DNA of 64,000 nt from Ceratodon purpureus. Lineage: Eukaryota; Streptophyta; Bryopsida; Pseudoditrichales; Ditrichaceae. How positions within the stretch are numbered: the first letter of the stretch is position 1; each line of letters starts with the position of its first letter. The stretch covers positions 17,425,199 to 17,489,198 of the forward strand of contig CM026422.1 of the NCBI GenBank assembly GCA_014871385.1, given 5' to 3'. The notes beneath the pieces were generated by a model. That model did not search any database. It was given only the letters and a program-made list of their open reading frames with translations, and had not been told where the DNA came from. Made by a program: the position numbers and the translations under genes. This document shows positions 1 to 12,298 of this stretch, piece after piece.

Positions 1-1220
1 ATACTGATGCAGACTGGAAAAACATTCTTACTGATATATGTTGAAATGCTTGTGTACTCGGTTCTTTTTTATTTCCTATGATGTCAAGTTTACATTCCAT
101 CTCTTTGTAGGCTTACAAGGTCCATGATGCAATTGTACGTCATCAAACTTAATGGGCCATGCATCCTTTACACTCATGGTAGGTGAAGAGAAAGTGTCAC
201 AAGGCGCCTGAATTTTGTGCACCTAGTGTACTTGTATTCTCAAATGATTTTATTTTTCCATCACTGGTGAACAACTTATTGATCACTCAGTTATGCATCA
301 CATCTTATGTATACTTGCAAAAACACATAGGTCCGTGACAGAGTGTCAATTGATTGTGCACTCCTTCAGTCCATTGGTCCATGTGTATGGACTCGGTGAG
401 TATTGCCACAATAATTTAGTCATGTCTGCCACACAGCATTTCTTGTTGTGTAGCATCCAAAACTTGGAGTATCCTGAGAAAACAAGACTATTCAAAAAAA
501 ACATTCAATATTGGCCCACTCTCTTGAGGCTTGACCTCCACAATGCATATGCAGTGACTACCTTTGGCATCAGCATGAATTGAAAAATGACAACACAACA
601 ATTTAGTGCCCACAGAATTGGAATGGGTCCATGAAATCTCAACACGTGGCCATTTGATCCAAGTGTTGTCCACTACGAGTTGCCGTGCGCTTGGTGAGTA
701 ACCCAATGTGATTAGGTGGCCTCTCACATCACTTGATTGCGGAAAGACTTGACCCATGTACCATTGATAGAGTATCAGGTCAGGCATGTTATTGCTGATC
801 ATGAATTGAGAGGCGCAACTGGAGTAAAGAAATAGCTGTCTGTAAATAAGTTTTAGGAGTCCAGGTGAGTCTCAGTTGTGTGAAGTATGAAATACATGTC
901 CAAATTACAATGAAATTCTACCAGTGAGTCCATATGCAAGTGAAGAGTAGTAAGTTACTCAACTCCTCTGCATTCATTCCTGAGGAATATCCTCATGTTA
1001 CCTTCTTCTGTACAACACAACTATGAACCTTGTATTTGTAAATAATATGGAGAAATCTTGTCATGAAAATTCAATTTCGTGTAAAACAGAAAGTAGTTAA
1101 TTAATTAAAAAATCACTATCAGTAAAGCATGCAAATATTTGATCTTTTTCTTTTTTAAAAAAATAAAAATTGTCTAAAATTTGACTTTCACAGCCTAACA
1201 TACAACTCAGGTATTGAAGG
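1..1220. other. Intergenic, no supported gene
   Basis: AT-rich DNA. An open frame on the minus strand at 488-802 (104 codons) overlaps one on the plus strand at 293-583. Neither shows a recognisable domain, a splice context or a clear promoter, so I do not call either a gene. The minus-strand frame has fairly protein-like composition and could be a relic of something I do not recognise. Confidence 0.5.
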
Positions 1221-1367
1221 ATGTTGTCGGGTGTGAATGTGGAAGGGAGCTCAGTTGATATGAAGTACGCATATAGGCAGATGGCACGTCGCTACCATGA
1301 GACTGAATAGTTTATAGAGGAAAAGAATGCATATGAGACCCTTCGCCACTCCAATAGAAAATATTAA
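1221..1367 (+). pseudogene. J-domain (DnaJ-like) pseudogene fragment
   Basis: One reading frame from 1221 to 1367 encodes the core of a J domain, interrupted by a stop codon at 1308-1310. Helix II reads MKYAYRQMARRYH. After the stop, FIEEKNAYETLRHSNRKY resembles helix III, and the frame ends at a second stop at 1365-1367. The diagnostic HPD tripeptide, which stimulates Hsp70 ATPase, is replaced by His-Glu-Thr, and the loop between helices II and III is shortened. The order of the pieces best resembles small plastid-type J proteins. With two stops, no HPD and no flanking exons that I can find, this is a dead fragment rather than a working co-chaperone gene. Confidence 0.7.
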
Positions 1368-4250
1368 CAAAATAATGAATAAAGTGAGATTGTAGCGGAT
1401 ATTTTGAGTGATAAAGTGGGCGTGTTTATAAATAACTCTTATACCTTTTTTATTTTCAAATCCTATCCAAAAATAGTAAGGAACTCACACATTAAATACA
1501 ATAAAAATTGCTCCAGTTCTAACCAGTATGGGTGCAATAAGCTATTTGGTGCAGCATTGCAGCGTACATTGTACATTGTACTGTGCTCTCATTCTGACAA
1601 TCTTGCTCCCCAATTCACAGTACCATCTACTTTTATTGACAGTCTGATGAGATACAGTTGAAACTCATGGCGCTGTTGCTTGTTTGAGACACGAACGCAA
1701 CAAAACGCTGCGGGTACAACACACTTTCCGATCAATCTGCACAAATACTTACCATTCAAGGTGGCTTGAATATGGTTCCTTTATCAACACGTTCACTGGG
1801 GTCAATTTGATACTTCATATTGTAGGATTTTTTGCCGAGGTCTGTAGGCAGTACGACATGGAGAACTCGTCTAGGCACTGCAATGTCAATATTCCTTTGT
1901 CTTTTCTGAGTTATCCCACCGGGTGTCAACTGCCTACTCATTGGGCGGCAAGAAATTCTAGGAGAAAATCTTCACATAGTAATGAATCAATATTACTGTA
2001 CCGCTGAAATTTTTCTGTTGGGTCCAAAATTTCATGAAAAGCCACCCTTGTTGGTTGACGACATTCTTAGTGAACGGCAAAGATTTTTGTGCAGCCAAGT
2101 GCTGCTACTTGTGAAGTTTTTTGTGCTTCAATTTATTTGTACACAAAGATTATCTTGTAAGATGGGTTAAATTAACCCTTGCAATAATTTTAACACGAAC
2201 TCTACATGTTTTACTTGACTTTGTATATAGTAAGGTCTCTTCACACTTGAGACCATGATCAAGTGAGAAGAAATTAAAATAATAATTAAAATTTTAAATC
2301 TTGGTATTGGGAAGAAAGCTAAAATTATTTCTTGAAGTTAATGGTGGCACAATGTAATATCAAATAAAGTCAAACCATGAAGGATAAAGTTGAATTCAAT
2401 GGAAAAATGGGGAAGACAAAACTTTGAAGTGAATCATTGAACATGTGCATAGGCATGGGGGTTGCAAAATGTCAGATGGCCAATTTGATATTAGTACTAA
2501 CACGCAAAGAAAAACGTTCTATAAGCATATACAAATAAATGAATAAAATGTTATAGCTCATCAACATTTTGTAAAAAACATATTAAAATTTATCCAACAA
2601 AATTTATATGTTTTTGAAACAAAATTTTGCATTATACACAAGGTTTTTATAACAATTTCAAAGACAATCACATTATTTGAAACACATTGTCTGAGTAGGT
2701 CACACGGCCTACAACCAACATTCTTACGGATTAAAGGGCCCTTTATTCACGCTGGTATTTTAATACCAAAGTTACCTATATATATATATATGAAACACAT
2801 TACAGGCCCAACTTATGTCCTCAGGAGCCTTTGCATACATTTCACATCATTGACTTCGCCCCAGGAAACGCGGTGACCAGCCTGGGCCATAGAGATAAGT
2901 GGCTATTTGGAGATTTATGATGTAGATCAGTGAGTCAGCATTCATGCAACCAAACATACGCAGCAATTCAGGATGTAACTTAGGTTACGAATTCCAACTC
3001 AACCACTTGCCCGTTCCATGAGTTTGCATTCCTAATGTGCACAAGCAGCATGGTTCCATTGTTCCAGGTTCATGTCACAGAAGTTTATGATTCTGTAATA
3101 AGGTAGGATGCTGTAAAATCGCCACTGTTCGAAAATTGCTCAAATGCTTAACAGTAGCTCAAAAATATAGGTGACTAGTACATCCCTTATTCATTATGAC
3201 CTAAAAAAATAAGTAATGTACTAAATATCAACATTTCCACCTTGAAATGAAATGCTATGGTACATTTGAGCGATTTAAGGACGGTGGCAATTTTGGGTGT
3301 TCCTACCTTAAATTATTCTTGTGTGAAGACTTCATGCTAACCACACATCAAGGGTTCCTGAACTGTTTCAAAATATCAGGCACACAAGCTAACAAACTCT
3401 ACTGTTCAGGGCTGTACTGCACAGTTCATTGATATTCCAAACATTAGCAATGGATATGTAGAATGGACAACAAGTTTAGAATTTGTGGCTCATCCTCTTG
3501 GACAAAGTCAGTTTGGATCTGCTACCCTTCCCAGCCTACTTGGGTACCTTTTTATTCAATAATTTTCTTCTTTGAAAATCATCCTTGTGCAACTCAAAAA
3601 AATGACGTATTTGGATTTAGCATTCTAAAATAAATTAAAAATTAATTAGAGATTTACCATTTATGTAAAGTTTAAGAATATTTACTTTTTACATTGTAAA
3701 TATCTCTTGTAGGATTGTAGTTTTCTTTACCCCTTTTTACTTTTAAGCTTCCATTGATTGCCATAATTGTTTTTTGTCATATACGAAGATTTTTCAGTGG
3801 ATCAATTTTTATTTATTAATAAAACATTATTAAAATATATAGTCAGAAAAGTATGGAAATAGTTGGATAGAGAAAAAAAACTGATCTTGAAGGTAACTAA
3901 TTTTTCTGACAAATTATCTTTTGCCCAATATGCAAGGATGCTACAGTAATCTAAGCCCAAGTTCTCATTTTAAAAAATAATCAAAATTTTATTAAACTAG
4001 AGCAAGATTATTCCAATGGTGAATTTACATCACAACTAACCGCACACTGAACCAATCAAGGTACTCCTTGCTTGCAGAAGTTATTTTTCCCAAACTCTCT
4101 GTTCGGCCATTTCTGTAACAAATCATTCGTCTAGCAAATTGCATCTACTACACAACCTGCCTAATTCACTAGACCAAATTTCCAGCAAAATTTCATGTTG
4201 CAAAAAATGGCTTCAACCAAAAAAGATGTCAATTGCGGCTTTCAAAATTA
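1368..4250. other. AT-rich intergenic stretch
   Basis: No coding region, RNA gene or transposase motif that I can support. There are short low-complexity tracts, including a small TA run near 2778-2792, and a perfect short palindrome around 2734-2746 (AAAGGGCCCTTT core). Open frames here are short and unconvincing. Confidence 0.5.
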
Positions 4251-4320
4251 TCCAAAAGAAAAGAAGAAAAAAAAAAAGGAAAAAAAAAAAAAAAAAAAAA
4301 AACAAAACAAAAGAAGAATA
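4251..4320. repeat. Purine-rich A/AAG low-complexity tract
   Basis: About 60 bases of almost pure A with scattered G on the plus strand. It could be an old poly-A tail or simple polymerase slippage. There is no adjacent retroelement coding sequence to support the former. Confidence 0.8.
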
Positions 4321-4388
4321 GACCAGTTGGGCTCTCCTCGAAGTTGTTAGCAACAATAAGTTACGACAACATTCCATGGGACCCAGCC

Positions 4389-4410
4389 ATTCCATTCCAT
4401 TCCATTCCAT
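4389..4410. repeat. (CCATT)n microsatellite
   Basis: Four uninterrupted copies of the pentamer TTCCA/CCATT. Confidence 0.85.
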
Positions 4411-4578
4411 AAGTCATGTGCCTCCCAGAAATACTAAACCACCCCATTACTCCCAACGACTCCCATTTACACAGCCCAACACTGTCTTAAACAAATCTCA
4501 AGAAAAACAGCCCCTCAAGGCTCAACGAAGCAAACTAGATGAAACACCCCTACTCACCAAACTAACGAATACCACCTC

Positions 4579-4629
4579 AATCCATCAAAAACATAACCAA
4601 ATCCATCAAAAACATAACCAAATCCATCA
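4579..4629. repeat. 21-bp tandem repeat
   Basis: Two complete copies and one partial copy of a 21-bp unit beginning AATCCATCAAAAACATAACC. Confidence 0.85.
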
Positions 4630-4750
4630 ATACTACAACTAAATTCAACCAACATGGTCCCAAAATACGACCACAAATACCCTAAAACAGAGTTGAAATA
4701 CGACGAATGAAACCGTATGTACGATGCGTCCACTGGAATACGGCACACAC

Positions 4751-4791
4751 ACAGAGAGAGAAGGAGAGCGAGAGAGAGAGAGAGAGAGAGA
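4751..4791. repeat. (GA)n microsatellite
   Basis: AGAG runs with a few interruptions. GA/CT tracts are common in plant promoter and leader regions, and this one lies about 1.6 kb upstream of the next start codon. Confidence 0.8.
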
Positions 4792-4839
4792 TACAAGCAT
4801 GCACAGACGCAATTTGTCTCTAACCATGCCATGCCATGC

Positions 4840-6413
4840 CAGTGATCACATGAGCCCTCCCTCCCTCCGTCAGATCACACCAGGACCTACTTAGTTTTTT
4901 CTCTCTCGCTTGCAATGCCTTCCGCCTTTCTAAGTTAGTCTCACATGCTGCCACCATGGTGCACCACCATCATCACACACAAAGCTAGACTCCGATATCG
5001 AGGATTCATCAACACCAACATCACAACTTCACTCCTTCGCCATTAGCTAGGGTTGTTTGCTTGTCTCCAGATGCCTGAATGACAGCCCAATAGCTTGAAT
5101 GTGAAGAGATGGGATTAGTCTGGAGTAGATTTCTTATGAGCCGTGGTTAGGTTAGAGTTTGGGCACAGAAAGGGAAGTTTGTTTGTTTGGGTGGGTTTGA
5201 ACTTTGGGTGGAATTTTTGGGACAGGGAGATGAAATGTAGGGTTTGATTTTGGAGGAGTGAGGGTTTAGAAGCTGAGAGGAGGTGGAGTTTGATGTGGGT
5301 TTTGTGGGCAATGGTGATGATGATGATGACTTTGGGGTGGGTCAGGGGCTACAGTTTGGCACCGAGGCTGGGGCCGGGGGTGGAGCCGGAGCGGAAAGGG
5401 TAGAGGTGGTGAGGGGGCTGTTTTCTAGTGGGCTTATGTTTTTTTTAAGGTTTTTTCGGTTTGGTTGGCTGTGACGTGGAAGGTGTGGGATCCATTGATG
5501 TGCGTCATGGCGAATGGCGTCTTGCCCGGGAGGGTTCTTGTGATCGCGTACTTAAGTTGGAGCTTGTGAGAACCGGGGGGTCTGTTTCCTTTCTAGTTGC
5601 AAAAAATTTCGTGGGAGCAAGCGGCAACCGTTTCGCCGGCCAATTGCTGTCAGCTGTGGTGCCTCGACTTCTGCTGTTGTCGGTAGCGTGTTTCGTGAAG
5701 GTGCCTTGCTCGGACGCTCTTCTCTGGAGGATTTGATTGTCTGTTTTTCGATGGGTTTGGTATTGTAGTGGCATGGGTTCATGAAAGCTATTTTTTTCTG
5801 TCTATGTGTGTGTCTGTGTGTGTTTGTGTGTGCGTCATGTTGTTATATAACTTTATGTTGATTTTCATTGAGTCGTGGATGCAGTGGGATACCGGAGAAT
5901 TTTGAGTTCTGTTCACTAGAGTTTTTGGTGATAAGTATGGTTACTCGTTTCTTTGATGTCTGAATTTTGAGAGACGATTTGCTTTGAGTGTTCTGAAGAA
6001 TACTGAATTCGACAAGAGCTGCGATGCTGGGATTAGGTTCGAAATCTTTTCAGGTTTCAGGGGATATCAATATTGACATAGAAAACTGGTTTATTAATGT
6101 TTTTTTTTTTGTCACAGGAGGATAAGTTTAAGTAAGCAGGGACTTGTTGGTCTGGAATAGTTCCTTGCTTGAATTTGTCATACTGGTGTTGATCATCTGT
6201 TGGGTTGTTGATGCACAGTATGTAGGACGCCTATTGGGAAGCTTGGGAAGAGAGAAAGCAGGCCATCGGTATCTGAACTAAGCGTTACATCTAGTTTTCT
6301 TTCGATTAGTTCTTATCCGGCGTTGCTTTGCGCCCTGGTCGAGAAACGCTTTGATTTCTGTTCTACCAATTATCTGCCTAGATGCGGGTGAGTGGGAGTT
6401 CAACAATTGAGAA
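4840..6413 (+). promoter_or_regulatory. Probable promoter and 5' leader of the 5-phosphatase gene
   Basis: This 1.6-kb stretch is richer in G and T than its surroundings and lacks a convincing open frame. A pyrimidine-rich acceptor-like site (TTTTTTTTGTCACAG, ending 6117) suggests at least one intron in the 5' untranslated leader, which is common in plant genes. Transcript data would be needed to fix the transcription start. The CDS start chosen is the first ATG that opens into the conserved domain. Confidence 0.4.
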
Positions 6414-9356
6414 ATGGAAGGATCTAATCTTACGAAGATTGGCGAGTCTTCGCCCACAGGATCCCAGGACGGCACTCCGAGGTTCCAAGAGGTTACACAG
6501 GCGGGTTCCTTCAGGGTTGGAGTAGGGGCGAAATTAGAACATCGTAGGAACAAGGTGCACAAGTTATCTCATTCGGGAGGGAGCAATGGCCGTCTTTTTG
6601 ATCTTGAGGACATAGCTTCAGGATCGAATGGTTCTCATGTCACAAGCACAGATAGAGCATGCCGAGTGACAGTGACTATAATTGCTGCAAAGGACTTGAA
6701 GAGAACTGCAACTGGACCCGACGCCAGAGACCCTGTTTTCAAAGTTCGGGTGGAACAAGTACTGAGAAAATCAAAGGACATTAAAATTGGCTCCAATCAG
6801 GTAAAAAAGAAGAAGAGAAAAGAATTTTCGTGAATCGCCCTGTCGATATTTGTGATCAAGATCTTAAAAACTTCTCTTGGTGTATATTGGCAGCCGTATT
6901 TTTATAGGCTATAGCTGATCTTGCACATGATAACTACCTGTCTAGAAGACAAGTCTGAAACATAAGGAAGCGCTGGTTGGATTATTTGCAGGATGGAATT
7001 CTTAATGTGAACCAGAGTTTTACATTCGATGTTCGGGACTTGAAGAGTGCTCAAATAACACTTCAAGTTGTGGCAAGAGGGGTGCTTGGTATCGAAGAAG
7101 CCCTTGGACACATCAATAATCTGTGTGTTCTCAACTTGCTCGAGGTAGAAATCTGGGTGCCTCACCATTTTTCTATTTCTTCTATGAAAATTGTTTGTCA
7201 TTTCTTCTTATGACTTAGCACTTGAACGAGGGGTCTTCTTGTAAGCCCTCACTTCGATGTTTTACCAGCATCTGGATACATTGAACTAATGTACGCCTTA
7301 CGGGAACGTTTTCACGTAAGCTTTCCTCATGATTGTTAGTTTTCTTTCGATAGAAATTGTTGTTAACATTTGTGTTGAAACCTACATTATCAGGAGCAAG
7401 CTGGGCGGAAGGATGTGGAGACCAAGTGGTACGATCTTTACTCCAAAAGCGGCAATAGACTCATGCCTGGAAAGCTGTACATGCAAGTTATCGTTGGTAT
7501 GGCAGAACCGGAACAGACCATATCAGCGTTCGTGGGCACGTGGAATGTCGGAAATGCTCGCCCTCCAGCAGACCTATCTCCTTGGCTACCCACCGACGCT
7601 TTTTTTGAGATCATTGCCATAGGAACTCAGGAATGTGACTATCCGCCCCGTGCTCCGTATACAGAGTGTAGCAAGGACTGGACTGCTACATTGAAATCGC
7701 ATTTTGGTGAGCGTTATAAGCTTGTTCATGCAACATCACGTGGGCAGATGCGACTTGTGGTCTTCGTTCGTGACGATGCTGAGAAGGCAATCTCTGAAGT
7801 TGATAATGACAGTGAGGCGACAGGAGTTGGTAATGTTATGGCCAACAAAGGAGGTGTGTGCATCGCGTTTAAATTCTGGGATACAGGTTTATGTTTTGTG
7901 AACTGCCACTTCGCTGCTCATGTCGGGCAGTGCGAGACACGTAACAGCAATTTTAGGCAGATCGCAATGTCAATGCGGGTTGGACTACAAAGTATGGATT
8001 TACTCAGCCAGTTTCACCATGTATTCTGGCTTGGAGACCTGAATTACAGGCTTGACTTTGGGAAACTGGAACCTCAAGGAACGACTCCTGATCGGGCATT
8101 CTGGGCTACAATTGTGAAGCAAATTCATGCAAACAGGTGGAAGGAGCTTCTCAAGTATGATGAGTTGCGGAAGGAGAAAGGAGCTTCACGTATACTTGCT
8201 GGTTTCAAAGAAGGAGAGATAACATTCCCACCGACATTCAAAATGCAAAGGGATTTTTTAGATCATTACGATCAAAAACGAATGCCCGCATGGTGCGATC
8301 GTGTGCTTTGGAAGACTTTACAAGGATGCCATTCCTACCTCATTTCGTACTTTTCTGCCCCTAGCATCCTCACCAGTGATCACAAACCAGTGGGAGCGAC
8401 ATACAAATTGACCTCGTATGCTTTGCCTTCATCGACGATGCTTCCGCCGGGTGGTACTGATGAAGATGATAAGAGGTGCGTGGCTTCTTCTGCTTATATG
8501 ACAGTAATGCTGTTCCATTCCTTGCCCTCGTTCCTCGTGCATTAAGTTAGTAAGAGAGTAAAATAAATTTCAATACACTTTTCTCAACAGTAGCTTCTTT
8601 AGCAGTCTGCTATCATGCTGAAAGGTCAGTGAATCCTTATATAACAAGTTTCCAAGATAATGGGTCCTCTTGTGCCGTTTTGTTTGATGCACGTTCAACC
8701 TGAATGGTATAACAAGTTGGGTATGGTATCTACAGCATGCACTTGTGATTTGGAAATTGTAAAGCATGCGGGACCCAGACCTGCATTACTCAGGGAATGT
8801 TGCCAGTTTGCTGATTTTGTTGCTTGTGTAAATTTTCAGGTGGCACATCCGGTTCACGTCACTGCGAGCCAAGAAACTGCGAGCCTCAGACATTAATGGT
8901 TTCTCAGATCCATTTGTCTCGTTTATAGGCCCCAACCTGTTACAAGAATTTCATTCAAAAGTAAAGCACCAGACCCTGAATCCTGTCTGGAATCCTTTAC
9001 AGGAACTTCCTACTTTGGTTTTGAGTTCGTTTCCCTTGCAACGAGTGGACAAAGAGTACTTAATGGTACGAGTTCTCGACCATGACTCAGACGAAGATGC
9101 CCTAGGCTATGGCGTCATCCCCTTGGGTCAGGCTGTGGCCGCCTTCAAGAAAGGTGTCCAGGAAATTGCACATTTCAAGGTCAACCTTTCTCATCATGGT
9201 CTACCAGCAGGTACACTAGAAGGGGGCATGAAACTTACCTGGGAGAAAAACGTGATCAAGAGAAAAGGGTACGGGGCCGACTTGAGTAGCCGAGGAACCA
9301 GCATCAGGGATTCCCTGAAAAAGAAAATATTTGTCCGAAACAGGAGCCCCAAATAA
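6414..9356 (+). CDS. C2-inositol polyphosphate 5-phosphatase-C2 protein
   Basis: Four exons join in frame with GT-AG borders: 6414-6800, 6992-7144, 7394-8475 and 8840-9356, giving 712 residues. An N-terminal C2-like domain lies at about residues 80-205. The type II 5-phosphatase domain at about 222-525 shows GTWNVGN (228-234), WLGDLNYR (392-399), PAWCDRVLW (478-486) and SDHKPV (508-513), the known metal-binding and catalytic signatures. A second C2 domain follows at about 541-690, with calcium-loop-type aspartates in SDPFVS and VLDHDSDEDALGYG. Enzymes of this family remove the 5-phosphate from phosphoinositides or soluble inositol phosphates. Two C2 domains suggest membrane recruitment, with calcium dependence an inference. 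All catalytic motifs look intact. Typical plant 5-phosphatases are C2-free or carry WD40 repeats, so this architecture is less usual. The substrate cannot be read from sequence. Confidence 0.9.
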
Positions 9357-12298
9357 CAAGATGGAAGACAAGTGATTGCGATTTTTCTCTCCTGTGTTAT
9401 ACCCTTATCTCTTCCAGCAGAGTGAAGGTGTCGTTACATTTCTGTCAAGCTTACGGTACCAGTTGGTTATTGGATCATCCACAAGTGATCAACACCTCAC
9501 ATATTAGCAGTCGTCCTAGGTTTCTCAGATTATCTTCATTGAAGCAGTGAGTTTAGGCTGAAGGTACAGTTCCGTCAGAATGAAGTCTCGATGGATGAGG
9601 AGTTTTAAGATTATTGGATCATCTTTCTGAATGAGGAACTCTACCAAGTGATGGAAGCTGGCAGCCGGGGATAAGGTTATTCGTGTGAAGCGCATTCAGT
9701 AGCACATGGAGCCCTGCAGTTCTGTCTGCAATCCTATGGCCTACCACGCGCGAAGTATCAATCTCAACGTCAAGACTGCGCTCTTGGGTGGGTCTAGGTT
9801 TCGCTTAGGATATAACTGGGTGCACGCATGATTACCTACGTATTTCTGTGGATCGCCTCAGCATTCACATATAGATGGTTTTCAGTATATATTAAGTCTT
9901 GATCCTTAGTCACTCGCGTTGCAAGAATATCTGGGAAAAAGGGTGAGCGGAGCAGTAAGCTACAGCAGTTGATAAGTGGGTGGACCGTGGACTACTGCGC
10001 CTGGTGTACAATAGAACGGAATTCTGAATCTTCAACTTCCATCCAGTTCTGGGTGTGGCGATGCGACTGAAGGATTTCTTGAACTTAGTAACATTCTTTT
10101 CCAATCTCTTTCAGTGTCTTTGTGATAGCGGCTAAGTGATAAGCCAGGTCCTAGTGTATATCCAACAGTATGGTGGTAACAGAATATTGTTGGATGTGTT
10201 AAAAGATTGAAAATACACAAATCATGCTGTTGAGAAGGTTTTGTAATTCATCTCTTTTAATTTTTCAAATACCGGTAGGTAGATTCATGTTGCAGTAACT
10301 GGTTTTCTCACAATTATGATTGTGATTCTGCTAAATTATTTCTCTTACTTTCCTCACACAAAGGCTATCTATTACCAGAAATTTCTGACATGACAGTCTG
10401 AGCAGTGAGATTTTCAGTGATGCAGCTTGAAGGTCATGGTTAGTTATTGCCAACTAATTTGGTTTACACATTCCCGTACCTGTGGAATTTTAGTCTTCTG
10501 AAAGAAAAGTACACTTACACTATCATATACTGAATTGCCAGTCTCTTTGTCTGTCTTCTTACGATTGGGTTAATAGTCAAGACTCACAGGCTTTTCGGTT
10601 GTTGAGCCATTAGAGTAACTGTTCTCTGAGCTATCGAATGTTGATCAGATTTTTCAAGCAGTGTCGTACACTATGCTAACTTACACAAGACCATTGGCTA
10701 GCTAACTGTTAGCCAGAATTGGTTAGGTTGTCTTCTGTCAGATATCTGTGGAACAAACACTAACTTACAGTTAACCCCTGACAACGCCGGTTGTCCAGGG
10801 GTCTATTACTTCTACAAAATCTAGACTAGCTCACAGCTATCCAATCTAATTTTCATGTCTTTTTTGTTGTGAATACTGAATAGTTAAGTTAGAGATAGAG
10901 AGAGAGGAACTTTGGACTCTGGAGGAGACCGATGTGAATTAAGTGTCTGTTGACTTTGTTTGATTCACATTCAATCCAATGTCCACATGATAAAGATATG
11001 GAAGCTTAAGGTAGAGATACCTTAAAGTAACCACACATAAAGAACCGTTAATAGACATCAACAAACTTCTTTTACAAACCAGCCTTCATTTAGCTCAAAT
11101 TCAATTTGACTCTCCAAAGTCATATTATTCATAGAGAAACAATCTACTAATGGCATTCGAGCGTTGAGGATTCCAAAGTATATTATTGATTGGTTTGAGG
11201 TATTGTATAAGTGGAAAATAGTACTACATATGTTTGGACATGAAGAAATACATTGATTAAAGTGGGTCATAAGATACTTTTTACTTTCAAAAAATTTGTA
11301 CAAATTTCAATGTTGGAAAATAAGTTATACAAAAATTTGCATTCTTAATGAAAAATTATTTTCAATGAGGAAAGATTATCACCCTCTTAATGGCTTGTCT
11401 AGGAATAGCATTAATAGCTTTAAATATTAGGATAAGGTATCTCTACTTTGTTAAAGATAAGATGTTATACGTTAATGTGTAAATGAGGGTATTTAAGTTA
11501 TTCTTACATTATATGTTAGGACATTTCATTGCCTTTGTATGTGAATTATTTTCATAATTAGTATCAAATTTTGGTTGTTTTTAAATAAAAAATGTTGTGA
11601 AATGATTTTCCAAATTTTCAATGATTGTTGTAATGAAATTGGTTTATGATATATCTAATTATAGTAGCTACTCAATTTGCAATGAATCCATTAAACAATA
11701 ACCTCATTTAACTCAAATCACTTGAACTTGGAAGATGGACTTAAGTCTTATTAAAAACTATTAAGAGATGATAAGAGATGTTTCACTTGTCAAAAAAATG
11801 TGCAAAATATAAGAGTTATTTGTAAAGGTAGCCCTTGTTTTGAAAAAGATACCCTCTTTTTTCCAATTTAAATGATCAAAATTAATCTTTAATCATTCAA
11901 GGACGAAAAATGCGGCTAGGATTCTTGCTACAACATGACCTCTATTTTTTGCTTCTAAAAGGTGGCTAAAAAACTTCTAACTCGTATTTAGGGACCATCA
12001 AGTTTTTCCATACTCAATAAATATTACAATTGTAAGCCACCAAGTTTTTTCATATCTACTAACTATTTAGAGTGAACAAATAGTAGTATAATAATTAAAA
12101 AAAAAAGGTATATTCTTGAAATTTTTCTTGACTTTACAAATAACTCTATTGAGGACCAAAATTTGAAGCTTCTAAGCTTTATTAATAAATATGTGGTATG
12201 AGAAATTTTAGGCAAGAAGCTTTGAGTCCTTAACAGAGTTTAAGTGCTACAACTTTCGATCATATATTTTGCACCTCACAATGTCTTCCCCAAAGAAA
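9357..12298. other. 3' region of the 5-phosphatase gene, then AT-rich intergenic DNA
   Basis: The first few hundred bases after the stop have gene-like base composition and are probably 3' untranslated sequence. From about 10.3 kb the DNA becomes steadily more AT-rich. No protein domain, RNA gene or terminal repeat is apparent. Confidence 0.45.
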
